Source: a virus. From it: 26,482 bases of DNA. The notes below the pieces were generated by a model. That model saw nothing but the letters and a program-made list of their open reading frames with translations, did no database searches and was not told the origin of the DNA. This document shows, piece by piece, positions 1 through 7,201 of the stretch. The position numbers were made by a program, and so were the translations under genes. The stretch is from the IMG/VR virus record IMGVR_UViG_3300042478_000653, positions 1 through 26,482 of that record; one strand, given 5' to 3'. Position 1 is the stretch's first letter; the number at the start of each line of letters is the position of its first letter.

Positions 1-338
1 TTCATCTTGTCATGATTACCACTGTTGATGAAATCAATCCATCTTTGGAAAAAAGTTCTTAAATCTTCTGATTGGTGTTCTGATGAATATACCTGTATTG
101 CCCAATCAGCTGCTGATCTTTCTGCTGGGAATTTCACAGGTCTACCTCTATAATTTAGATTTATAGAACCAACACTAGAACCTGGAAATTGAGTTGCTTT
201 GCAATAAATTTCAAGTGCCTGGTTAAAGACACTTGAATTGATTTGTGATCTTAATGAAGATGGAATGCCACCAGTTACTTTAAATCTGTTGGACTTTACT
301 CCTACGAAATATTTTCTAAAATCATCTATTTTACCCAT
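1..338 (-). CDS. Second tail tube protein, gp19 paralogue (partial, C-terminus beyond left edge)
   Basis: This is the N-terminal 112 codons of a tail tube subunit, the protein that stacks as hexamers to form the inner tube through which DNA passes. It starts with MGKIDDFRKYFVGVKSNRF and is clearly homologous to the complete gp19 directly upstream (338-844). Shared blocks are MGKID, the FPGSSVG/VPGSSIG segment, GRPVKF, ER, DWA(I/V)QVY and the WID motif near the break. It differs by an insert of several residues around positions 27-42 (IPSSLRSQINSS). The ATG shares a base with the gp19 stop codon (TAATG), so translation is probably coupled, and no strong Shine-Dalgarno is seen. It could be a tube subunit, a tube initiator or cap, or a diverged copy; which one cannot be decided here. 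The reading frame stays open to base 1. Confidence 0.88.
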   Translation of the reverse strand, partial: MGKIDDFRKYFVGVKSNRFKVTGGIPSSLRSQINSSVFNQALEIYCKATQFPGSSVGSINLNYRGRPVKFPAERSAADWAIQVYSSEHQSEDLRTFFQRWIDFINSGNHDKM

Positions 339-844
339 TAGATATATTGCCAATAATCGTAAGTGAGTGTTAAAGTGAATTCAGCGAATGTATCTGGTGC
401 ATCATAGCTCAAATCTACAGGTGAAATGTCTACTGGAAAACAATGAACCAGTTTAATTTTACGTTTGTATAATGGGGTAGATGATGTATTTGTCATGTCC
501 TGATAATGAACTTCCCAATCAGCAGTGTAATCATAATTTACTTCGTGATCTGATCTACTATCCATTTTATCGATCCAGTCTTCAATAACTTTACGAAGGT
601 CAGTTTTTGATGAATCATATACCTGTACTGCCCAATCAGTATATGTTCTTTCACCTGAGAATTTCACAGGTCTTCCTTTGAAACCAACTGGAATGATTCC
701 TATACTTGAACCAGGCACAGATCCTGCCTTAGCATAGATTTTAAAATCTGGAATATCAACATTAACTGGTGTTTTACCAAAAATTTCAAATCTATTTGCT
801 CTTACACCCTTAAAAGATTGTCTGAAAATATCTATCTTTCCCAT
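338..844 (-). CDS. 19: Tail tube protein gp19
   Basis: This is the major tail tube subunit of a contractile tail. The 168-aa length fits T4 gp19 (163 aa). Diagnostic features are the MGKIDIFRQSFKGVRANRF N-terminus, the VPGSSIG and GRPVKFSGER segments around residues 43-66, the DWAVQVY motif, and a C-terminus of alternating polar and hydrophobic beta strands ending in LTYDYWQYI. It lies directly after the sheath gene gp18, as in T4. A strong Shine-Dalgarno (AGGAG, 851-855) sits at good distance before the ATG. The TAA stop overlaps the ATG of a second gp19-like gene. Identification is firm from sequence and gene order; whether both copies enter the virion is not known. Confidence 0.95.
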   Translation of the reverse strand: MGKIDIFRQSFKGVRANRFEIFGKTPVNVDIPDFKIYAKAGSVPGSSIGIIPVGFKGRPVKFSGERTYTDWAVQVYDSSKTDLRKVIEDWIDKMDSRSDHEVNYDYTADWEVHYQDMTNTSSTPLYKRKIKLVHCFPVDISPVDLSYDAPDTFAEFTLTLTYDYWQYI

Positions 845-858
845 TATTATCTCCTAGA

Positions 859-2046
859 TTAAAGGGTCGAACTTAAATCCTTATTTGTAAGAGTAAGTCT
901 TACAAAGTTTATTGATGGAATTGGCTTAACTAAAATATCTGCTACGAAATTCTTAGCCTCTATAATTTCGGCAGTGTTATTTGTTTCATCACAAATAACT
1001 CTATATTCGGAAATTCCTCTACCAGCCTGTACTTCTCTAAGCACACTATCTGCTGCTGATGCAAATGTTTCTCTAGTAGTAGCATCATTTTGTTCAAATA
1101 ACACACCTCTTGCAAGTGGACCAAGTGTTCTCTTAAGATAGATAAACAATCTTGCAACATTTATTGATCCCAATGTTGAAGTGCCTGAATACAATGACTT
1201 ATCACCAAATAGAAGTGTACCTTCTCCTGGAACATTAAATACTGGATTTACTTTATTTGTGTAAAGAGATCCCTTATCTGCTTCTGAAAGAACTTTTGTA
1301 AGTCCAGCGACATTGTTAATTCTACCTCTTCTTGCCCCTGCTGGAGAGAACCACGGGAATGAATCTCTATCAGTTCTTATAATACATCCTGCTACGTCAG
1401 GAGCTAGTGATGAAATTATGAGATTTGTTGGATCACCAGCGACATTAAAGTGCTTCTTTTCTCCATAAACTGCACAAGTATTTTCACCGTATGTTGCTGT
1501 TGGTGCAGTTACTGCTGGTGGAGCAGTACTCGAATTTACACCTAAAACACCAAATACTGGAAGTGGACCATCCGCTCTGGCACTTACAACATTGTTTACA
1601 AAACTTTGATTTGTACTGGCAGTACCACCTTGGAAAACTACATCAAAATCTTGCATATAGAAATCACCAGAACCTCCAGAATCTTGCCATGAGACATAAC
1701 ATGGTGCTCCGTATTGCAAGAAGTTATGAACGTGATACCATTCATCAGTCCAACCAGTTACACCGTTGGTCGCTAAATCTCTAGCAGCAAGTGTTGTACC
1801 ATTGGTTGCTGAAAATCCTGGATAATATGTATTGTAAAAATAAGTTAATCTATTGAACCAATCATTTAAATTTTCTACGTAGTAATATCCTTGAGCTGTC
1901 TCGGTAGCACTCTTAGAAAATAATTTCATAGAGTAAGTTCCACCCTGACCCAACATTGCACCAACTGCTGGTGAATTTAGTTCAGATGTGCTTCTTGTTA
2001 ACGATTCATCAAGTATTCTTACAGTTACTCCTGGGTAGCTGCTCAT
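859..2046 (-). CDS. 18: Tail sheath protein gp18 (compact form)
   Basis: This is the contractile tail sheath subunit, which surrounds the gp19 tube and drives it through the host envelope on contraction. The N-terminus (MSSYPGVTVRILDESLTR) and the C-terminal third are classic sheath: PAGARRGRI near residue 237, NVPGEGTLLFGDKSL, INVARLFIYLKR, FEQNDATTR, and a final strand with KPIPSINFVRLTL. At 395 aa it is much shorter than T4 gp18 (659 aa). The conserved core is present, so the missing mass should be the surface domains inserted in T4. The segment at residues 170-200 is rich in Ala, Pro and Thr and looks like a linker. The gene has a good AGGAG at 2053-2057, follows gp17 after a 45-base AT-rich gap, and precedes gp19. 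Confidence 0.95.
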   Translation of the reverse strand: MSSYPGVTVRILDESLTRSTSELNSPAVGAMLGQGGTYSMKLFSKSATETAQGYYYVENLNDWFNRLTYFYNTYYPGFSATNGTTLAARDLATNGVTGWTDEWYHVHNFLQYGAPCYVSWQDSGGSGDFYMQDFDVVFQGGTASTNQSFVNNVVSARADGPLPVFGVLGVNSSTAPPAVTAPTATYGENTCAVYGEKKHFNVAGDPTNLIISSLAPDVAGCIIRTDRDSFPWFSPAGARRGRINNVAGLTKVLSEADKGSLYTNKVNPVFNVPGEGTLLFGDKSLYSGTSTLGSINVARLFIYLKRTLGPLARGVLFEQNDATTRETFASAADSVLREVQAGRGISEYRVICDETNNTAEIIEAKNFVADILVKPIPSINFVRLTLTNKDLSSTL

Positions 2047-2091
2047 AATTTTCTCCTATTCTAATAATATATATTTTTTTAGCTTTTTTGA
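2047..2091 (-). promoter_or_regulatory. AT-rich gap before gp18 with Shine-Dalgarno and possible weak promoter
   Basis: This is the longest intergenic gap in the window. Read on the minus strand it contains runs of A, a TATATATT-like stretch near 2065-2074, and a strong AGGAG six bases before the gp18 ATG. Sheath protein is needed in very high copy, so a late promoter here would make sense. The AT-rich stretch does not match TATAAATA exactly, and the imperfect CTAA...TTAG pairing has no convincing loop. Only the ribosome binding site is well supported. Confidence 0.35.
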
Positions 2092-3804
2092 CTAAAAAAC
2101 CCAGAATTGAGTGGAAATATTATTTTTACGATCATTACGATCAAACCAGACATCATTGTTCAAGACTTCACCAATATCACCTCTTCCGTCCTCAATAAAT
2201 CCAAACGGAACTATCTCAGCCTCTATTTTTTCTATTTCCTCATTGAACATCTCAACACGTATATCTTTATTTGTTAATGTTTCAAAAAAGTCTTGACGTG
2301 TTGCCCAAGAAAATAAAACTAAACACATAACAAGATCGTCTGTATGACCATCATCTGCTCTGAAAGAAACACCATCTGCAATAAAAGTTGTTAATTCATC
2401 AATTGTATCTGAATCCTCAACAACGATTTTATCTTGTTCTATAAGATTCTTGAGTATCGCACAACCTAACTTCTTGACAGGATTTGTTGTTCTGACTCCT
2501 AACAGAAGTCTATTACCACCACCCATTTCAGTGATTGTCTGACCCTTAGTTCCTTTGAAATTAGATTTAATCAAATTTTCATATTCTAAATCATTATGCA
2601 AGATGTCGGCAACCTGTGAGCCAATATCATTTACTTCTACTAAAACATATGCATTATTATATTTTTTACCAACTGCACGTATATAAGATGGAAGAAGTAA
2701 TGGAGATACTACATTGCTTTTAAATCTAGCTACGACTCTATAAGGCATTGTAGTAATATCAACTACTACGAATGCACTGTTATCTTTTCCTTGCCCTCTA
2801 GCCACATCCACGGTTATGAAATACTGATGATCTGGATTTTCTTTTTCATCCGTCCCTTTTATTGGATCTTCATAAACCAATAAACCTTCACCATTTCTAT
2901 GTCTTGGTTTACCATAACTTAATTGATTTAATTTATTAGCATCTATAAGAGTATTAGCAGAACCTATGAATGAGCAATTAAATTCCGCATCAAATTGCCT
3001 TTCAGAAGTATTTTTGATTTGCTGTTCTTTCCATGCATCATCACGTAGTGGACCGCCTGGATATTGTGGAATCTCTTTCCAATTAACTTCAAATGGAACA
3101 TATTCATTTTGTTTTGATATAGCAGCTTTCCATAGCTGATAATACATATTCAACCCTTTAGGCGTTGAAATGATAATCATTTGAGTACTTTGACCAGCAG
3201 TAATTGTTGGATACACAGATGAAAAGAATTCTTCGGCTACTGTAGTTGGAACGAACGCAAATTCATCCAAAAAAATTATATTGTAACTTCCACCACGAAC
3301 AGCAGATGATGACGTTGCTGCTGCTAATATTTTAGAACCATTCTCTAAAACAATAGATCCTTTATTCCACTCAACAATACCTTGTTGAAGCCAGTTTGGT
3401 AAATATTCATATGCTTCACGAATTCTTGCAAGAATATCTCTAGCTGTATTCAATTTATTTGCAAGAATACAGACATTCATATTTTGATTAAATAAAACTT
3501 TATGTAAAAGATAACAACAACCAACGGTAGTTGTTTTTCCAGCCTGCCGAGCAAGTTTACCAATAACGAATCTATTTTTTTCTAAAGTACGAATAAGTCT
3601 TTCTTGGTAATCATATAGATCAAAGTCTGTTATACCTTTATCTAATGTAACTACTTTGACATATTTTCTAGCAAAATATACAGGATCACCAGCACATTTC
3701 ACATATTCTTCTACTTGCTCTTTTGTAAAGTCAATCTTAACACCAATGGGTTTTAGATTGGCATTTCCAAGATAACCAGGTTTTTTCTGATATTGACTAG
3801 ACAT
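2092..3804 (-). CDS. 17: Large terminase subunit gp17 (packaging ATPase/nuclease)
   Basis: This is the motor protein that pumps DNA into the prohead and cuts the concatemer. The ATPase half shows a Walker A of the T4 type (ARQAGKT, residues 85-91), a Walker B with catalytic glutamate (IIFLDE, 176-181) and a coupling motif (IIISTPKG, 210-217). The nuclease half shows the RNase H-like acidic residues: D333 in ITVDVARG, E390 in VLVEVND, and D489/D490 with a nearby histidine in DDGHTDD. The length of 570 aa is close to T4 gp17 (610 aa). The start overlaps the end of gp16 by eight bases, so the subunits are probably made by coupled translation. Order gp16-gp17-gp18 is as in T4. All key residues appear intact. 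Confidence 0.97.
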   Translation of the reverse strand: MSSQYQKKPGYLGNANLKPIGVKIDFTKEQVEEYVKCAGDPVYFARKYVKVVTLDKGITDFDLYDYQERLIRTLEKNRFVIGKLARQAGKTTTVGCCYLLHKVLFNQNMNVCILANKLNTARDILARIREAYEYLPNWLQQGIVEWNKGSIVLENGSKILAAATSSSAVRGGSYNIIFLDEFAFVPTTVAEEFFSSVYPTITAGQSTQMIIISTPKGLNMYYQLWKAAISKQNEYVPFEVNWKEIPQYPGGPLRDDAWKEQQIKNTSERQFDAEFNCSFIGSANTLIDANKLNQLSYGKPRHRNGEGLLVYEDPIKGTDEKENPDHQYFITVDVARGQGKDNSAFVVVDITTMPYRVVARFKSNVVSPLLLPSYIRAVGKKYNNAYVLVEVNDIGSQVADILHNDLEYENLIKSNFKGTKGQTITEMGGGNRLLLGVRTTNPVKKLGCAILKNLIEQDKIVVEDSDTIDELTTFIADGVSFRADDGHTDDLVMCLVLFSWATRQDFFETLTNKDIRVEMFNEEIEKIEAEIVPFGFIEDGRGDIGEVLNNDVWFDRNDRKNNISTQFWVF

Positions 3805-4228
3805 CAGGTAATTCCTTAGCTTGAGATCGTGATTTATTAATCAGATTCTGTAAATCTGTTGTAGATCCGACATATATTGAATTATTAGTAATATTTGTAA
3901 CTTTTTCTTTTTGAATATTTTCTGATTTTTCATGAACAACCATTAGATCTTTATTCATATCAGATAATGTTTTTAATAATAATGCTGCAACTTCATACGC
4001 TCTTGGAGAATCACTTGCAGAGGCAACTTTCATAATTCCATCTAACGCATCCATGCCATTATTAATAAGTTCTTTCATATTAGTTCTTGCTGAATTAAAA
4101 TCAGCCTCAAGAACTTCTTCTTTAGATCTCTTGATTTCTTTTACAATTTGAATATCTTTCTTTTCAGGATTTTTTTCAAATGTAGTTTCTAAAGCTTTTG
4201 ATATATTTTCAAATGGATCTTTTGACAT
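3797..4228 (-). CDS. 16: Small terminase subunit gp16
   Basis: This is the small terminase, which forms a ring, recognises viral DNA and stimulates gp17. The 143-aa protein is mostly helical and charged. The central block carries the signature of the T4 family: DFNSARTNMKELINNGMDAL at about residues 43-62, then a PRAYEVAALL segment followed by LKTLSDMNKDLM. The N-terminal 35 residues are Lys/Glu-rich. The C-terminus (ITNNSIYVGSTTDLQNLINK) is a short conserved tail. Length is slightly under T4 gp16 (164 aa). It sits between gp15 (2-base gap) and gp17 (8-base overlap), the T4 arrangement. Confidence 0.93.
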   Translation of the reverse strand: MSKDPFENISKALETTFEKNPEKKDIQIVKEIKRSKEEVLEADFNSARTNMKELINNGMDALDGIMKVASASDSPRAYEVAALLLKTLSDMNKDLMVVHEKSENIQKEKVTNITNNSIYVGSTTDLQNLINKSRSQAKELPDV

Positions 4229-4230
4229 AA

Positions 4231-4980
4231 TTAAACACCATCATAATAAGTAATACTTCCTGTTTCTGCATTTCCAGTATATCCTGGGCTTGAAACAAGA
4301 TTTGAAGGAGCTGATTGCATAGTCATTCCATTGTAAATATTTACACGTGCATTTTCTATGATTCCTCCAATATCTCTCTTAATGTTTCCATAAACATAAG
4401 ATTTCATAGTAAAATTAAAAACACTTGTAACACTTCTTCTTGTACTAAAATCACCTTCGTAGTCTTCAGATGTACTAACATCATTTAATACAATCGGAAC
4501 ATCAACTTTTTCATTTAATGAATTATAATTTATCGTTACGGTAAAATCTGGCGCAAAGAACGGAACGATTTGTTCTATAATTTGTAAATTATCTTCTAAA
4601 TTTCTAGTGAAAGAGTATAAATTTAAATTAATATTATATGGTATTTCAGTAAATGTACTTTCGTTATATCCAGAAACAGAACTCTTTTTCTTATAAATTC
4701 TATTCAATTTTCTTGTTGGATCATAAAGAATATTAATTATTTCAAATCCCATTTTTGGAAATGTCGATTGAATATGTGTATTATCCGTAACACCAGTTTC
4801 TGTTGTTAATCTATAAATAAACTTTTCTTTAGGACCATATAAAATAGGAACTTTTATCCTATTTGTAATATTATCATTGCTATCTTTTCGTAATATAGTT
4901 ATTTGATTAAATAAAGTTCCAAATGCAACTATATTTTTACGAATAGTTTCATTATAAAATGATACATTTTCTCCAAACAT
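4231..4980 (-). CDS. 15: Tail terminator / sheath stabiliser gp15
   Basis: This protein caps the completed tail at the head-proximal end and joins it to the neck. The family is recognised from the N-terminal half: residues 1-60 contain YNETIRKNIVAFGTLFNQI, then KVPILYGPKEKF. After that come a PKMGFEI strand and DPTRKLNRI, all typical of T4-type gp15. Length is 249 aa against 272 in T4. The second half contains the beta-rich NLYSFTRNLEDNLQIIEQI segment and PFFAPDFTVTI. The start ATG shares a base with the gp14 stop (TAATG), and gp16 follows after two bases. Gene order and sequence agree. Confidence 0.94.
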   Translation of the reverse strand: MFGENVSFYNETIRKNIVAFGTLFNQITILRKDSNDNITNRIKVPILYGPKEKFIYRLTTETGVTDNTHIQSTFPKMGFEIINILYDPTRKLNRIYKKKSSVSGYNESTFTEIPYNINLNLYSFTRNLEDNLQIIEQIVPFFAPDFTVTINYNSLNEKVDVPIVLNDVSTSEDYEGDFSTRRSVTSVFNFTMKSYVYGNIKRDIGGIIENARVNIYNGMTMQSAPSNLVSSPGYTGNAETGSITYYDGV

Positions 4981-5861
4981 TAATATTTCCCTTCACTGAA
5001 TGGATCAGTTTCTGTGAAATCAAATAAATCCTTTTTAGCTCTTTCATTGTCAAAATCAACATTATCACCATCACTACGATCCTTAACAGGATCAGTAGGT
5101 ATAATAGTTGTAGTTACGGATCTATTGAATCCTGTATATCCAGCACCAGACAATGCACCAGAAAGTGTGATACCATTTACATATGTACCAACTTCATCAA
5201 ATACGTACATATATGAATAGCTGAAACCTTTGGTAAATTGCTGTACAGTTGCGGTATATCCAGAATGATTCACATATTCCCCAGGTAAATAATTTCCACC
5301 TTGTATACCTTTGAGAAGAATTCTTGAAACATACGACTTTCTATCCTTCGTGGCATTATCAAGAATATCAATGCCAGTATTAAACTCTTCGTGTGAATAT
5401 ACAAAGGCTTCTAGTGTTAGAGTATATGTTGTCAATGCACCTAACTGATAGAATGGAATCTCGTCCTCTAGTTTATTAATTTCAAATATAGTACCAGATA
5501 AAGGAAAATATATTAAATCACCTTCTCTCGGTCTTACAATCAGTGAATCTTTAGAATATATTTCTTGTTTGAATCGTGTCTTGGATACTTGAATAGTCAT
5601 TCTATCGGTGATCATAACGCCGAATTTACTAATTACATCTGCTTGACCATCGAATGATAATACAGTTTGAACATAACATTCCAATTGATATGCTTTTGTA
5701 AATTTGGATTGAATATCTTCACCCAAAATATTATCCAATTTAAAATATTCTCTTGGTATATAAAGAATATCAATACCAGTAACTTTAATAGTTTCTATAG
5801 TGAGATCATCTATTAACTTTTGATCTAGATTTGAATATTTGAAAAATGGATTTGTTGCCAT
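4980..5861 (-). CDS. 14: Neck protein gp14
   Basis: This is a head completion/neck protein that, with gp13, closes the filled head at the portal and forms the docking site for the tail. The 293-aa protein starts MATNPFFKYSNLDQKLIDDL and has the typical gp14 elements: a GIDILYIPRE strand near residues 29-38, a hydrophobic segment with FGVMITDRMT, and RPREGDLIYFPLSGTIFEI at about 111-129, followed by ALTTYTLTLEAFVYSHEEFN. It is somewhat longer than T4 gp14 (256 aa). The additional C-terminal third (GLY/THR-rich, about residues 180-260) resembles a small beta domain of unknown role. It lies one base after the gp13 stop and overlaps gp15 by TAATG. Confidence 0.94.
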   Translation of the reverse strand: MATNPFFKYSNLDQKLIDDLTIETIKVTGIDILYIPREYFKLDNILGEDIQSKFTKAYQLECYVQTVLSFDGQADVISKFGVMITDRMTIQVSKTRFKQEIYSKDSLIVRPREGDLIYFPLSGTIFEINKLEDEIPFYQLGALTTYTLTLEAFVYSHEEFNTGIDILDNATKDRKSYVSRILLKGIQGGNYLPGEYVNHSGYTATVQQFTKGFSYSYMYVFDEVGTYVNGITLSGALSGAGYTGFNRSVTTTIIPTDPVKDRSDGDNVDFDNERAKKDLFDFTETDPFSEGKY

Positions 5862-5862
5862 A

Positions 5863-6666
5863 TTAACCTACAAAGAAATTTACTGGCAATTCGTGTGAAG
5901 TAATAAACTCAATTTCAATCGCAGCGATCTCGCTTACTGCCTCAGCGTAGATCTGACCGCCTTTCATTACTATACCACCAGGTAGCTGAACACCATCATA
6001 TTTGGCCATATTCGCCCCCCATTGACGTTTAATTAAGGCTGTTAAATATTTTTTCAAAAGTCTATCATTAAATATTTTTGTGTATTCTTCTGGATCAAGT
6101 GCTGCATATGTTTCAAAAACAATATAGTCACCGACAATAATATCGGACAAAGATCCATCAATATGAATTCTATTCGTGACTTTACTGAATCTAATTGCCT
6201 TTTCACCTTGAAAGAAATCCTCAATTAATTTAATATATTGTTTTGTTGAATGATATGAGGCAAGACCCATAGATCCACCACCATTCATTCCTCTATTGAT
6301 TCCGAAATAGTCAACAAGAGCTAATTGATATTTTAAATCAAACATATCAATATTAGCAAAATTACCAAATTGAAATAATTTTACAACAGAGATAATATCA
6401 GAACCGTTTGGTCTTGCATTTGCATTTCCATTCCAACCGCCGATATTATTAATATCAATATATTTGTTGGTTTTATCCGTTTGTGTTACTTGATATTTAA
6501 AAAATACTTTGTCAACACCATCAAAATGACGTTCAGTAAAGAATTGTAAAGCTTCGTCTAGACGATCTTCACATTGTTCTCTATCCACATTTATTTCTAT
6601 TACTGGACTACCAAGAGTTCTTAATGCATAATCAATAATTGAATCTCTTGAATTAGGTGCTGCCAT
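5863..6666 (-). CDS. 13: Neck protein gp13
   Basis: This is a head completion/neck protein and partner of gp14. The N-terminus is diagnostic: DSIIDYALRTLGSPVIEINV, then an acidic helix with EDRLDEALQFFTERH and a following FKYQVT strand. Later landmarks are LFQFGN, YFGINRG and the C-terminal ALIKRQWGANMAKYDGVQLP, then IAAIEIEFITSHELPVNFFVG. The length of 267 aa compares with 309 in T4. The start has a strong AGGAGA (6671-6676), which lies inside a hairpin whose loop holds a TATAAATA late promoter (see those entries). This suggests gp13 heads a transcription unit covering neck, terminase and tail genes. Confidence 0.95.
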   Translation of the reverse strand: MAAPNSRDSIIDYALRTLGSPVIEINVDREQCEDRLDEALQFFTERHFDGVDKVFFKYQVTQTDKTNKYIDINNIGGWNGNANARPNGSDIISVVKLFQFGNFANIDMFDLKYQLALVDYFGINRGMNGGGSMGLASYHSTKQYIKLIEDFFQGEKAIRFSKVTNRIHIDGSLSDIIVGDYIVFETYAALDPEEYTKIFNDRLLKKYLTALIKRQWGANMAKYDGVQLPGGIVMKGGQIYAEAVSEIAAIEIEFITSHELPVNFFVG

Positions 6667-6700
6667 AAAATCTCCTATTTTATTTATATGGAGATATTAT
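6665..6700 (-). promoter_or_regulatory. Hairpin sequestering the gp13 ribosome binding site, late promoter in its loop
   Basis: On the minus strand, ATCTCC (6695-6690) can pair with GGAGAT (6675-6670), which contains the gp13 Shine-Dalgarno. After one U-U mismatch, four more A-U pairs (6700-6697 with 6668-6665) take in the first two bases of the AUG. The 14-base loop holds the TATAAATA element. RNA read through from upstream would fold and hide the start site; RNA initiated at the late promoter would lack the 5' arm. This is the arrangement known for T4 genes such as e, soc and I-TevI. The pairing is visible in the sequence; the regulatory effect is inferred. Confidence 0.55.
6681..6688 (-). 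promoter_or_regulatory. T4-type late promoter (TATAAATA) before gp13
   Basis: Read on the minus strand this is a perfect match to the T4 late-promoter element TATAAATA, used by RNA polymerase carrying the phage sigma-like gp55 factor. No upstream -35 box is needed in this class. The usual spacing would place the start of transcription near 6675, right at the gp13 Shine-Dalgarno, giving a very short leader. It is the only exact match I found in an intergenic position. The short leader is the main doubt. Confidence 0.6.
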
Positions 6701-7201
6701 TTATTTTTTATCTGGAACATTTACAGCTATTTTTTCCAGATCCTTATATGTGATATTCTTTTCAATATAATATCTTCTTGTAACTGGTTCTTCTGCTTCG
6801 GATGGATCTGATTTTTTATAATTAGAAAAACCTGGCATTTGTAAAGGACATGATAATTTTGGATAATCTAACTTAGAATATTCTTCACCATTAGAAACAA
6901 GCCAAGTTCCTTTTCTGTCACCACAACCACAACCTCCACAAAAGAATTTACCTGTTGTTGTGCTTGGTTTTAAATGTTCGCATGGAGGAAGTTCTCCACC
7001 CTCTCTCATATTACCAAAACAAGATAAAACTCTTAATTGTTTTACTGCTTTAGAAACTTTTTCATTTGAAATACCTCTAGAAGCAATAGCAGATGCAAAA
7101 TTTTGCACCATTGATATTTTTTCTGATACTGTATTTTCTTTTTTTATTTCTTCTGTTCTGAATTTTTCATTATCTTTGTTTTTTCCACAATTGCAACTCA
7201 T
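6701..7201 (-). CDS. Conserved Cys-rich phage protein, possible metal binder
   Basis: This 166-aa protein has no assigned function, but its type recurs in T4-like marine phages as far as I recall. It has eight cysteines: C3, C5, C61, C74, C88, C91, C93 and C118. The core FCGGCGCGDRKGTWL (residues 87-101) with C74/H76 before it and C118 after it looks like a zinc or iron-sulphur site. It is followed by LDYPKLSCPLQMPGFSNY (111-128). The N-terminal 60 residues are a charged helical segment. The ATG overlaps the preceding adhesin stop (ATGA), and gp13 follows after 34 bases. Position between receptor-binding genes and neck genes suggests a virion or assembly role, but this is only inference. Confidence 0.75.
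   Translation of the reverse strand: MSCNCGKNKDNEKFRTEEIKKENTVSEKISMVQNFASAIASRGISNEKVSKAVKQLRVLSCFGNMREGGELPPCEHLKPSTTTGKFFCGGCGCGDRKGTWLVSNGEEYSKLDYPKLSCPLQMPGFSNYKKSDPSEAEEPVTRRYYIEKNITYKDLEKIAVNVPDKK

Noticed and set aside
960-1160. Second minus-strand frame within gp18
   Set aside because: It is an out-of-frame shadow of the sheath gene with no family features.
1491-1784. Plus-strand open frame inside gp18
   Set aside because: It lies wholly antisense to a well-recognised gene, with no ribosome binding site and low-complexity composition; the same applies to the other plus-strand frames.
2047-2091. Intrinsic terminator between gp17 and gp18
   Set aside because: The CTAA/TTAG pairing has mismatches, almost no G-C pairs and no proper loop, so it would not be a stable stem.
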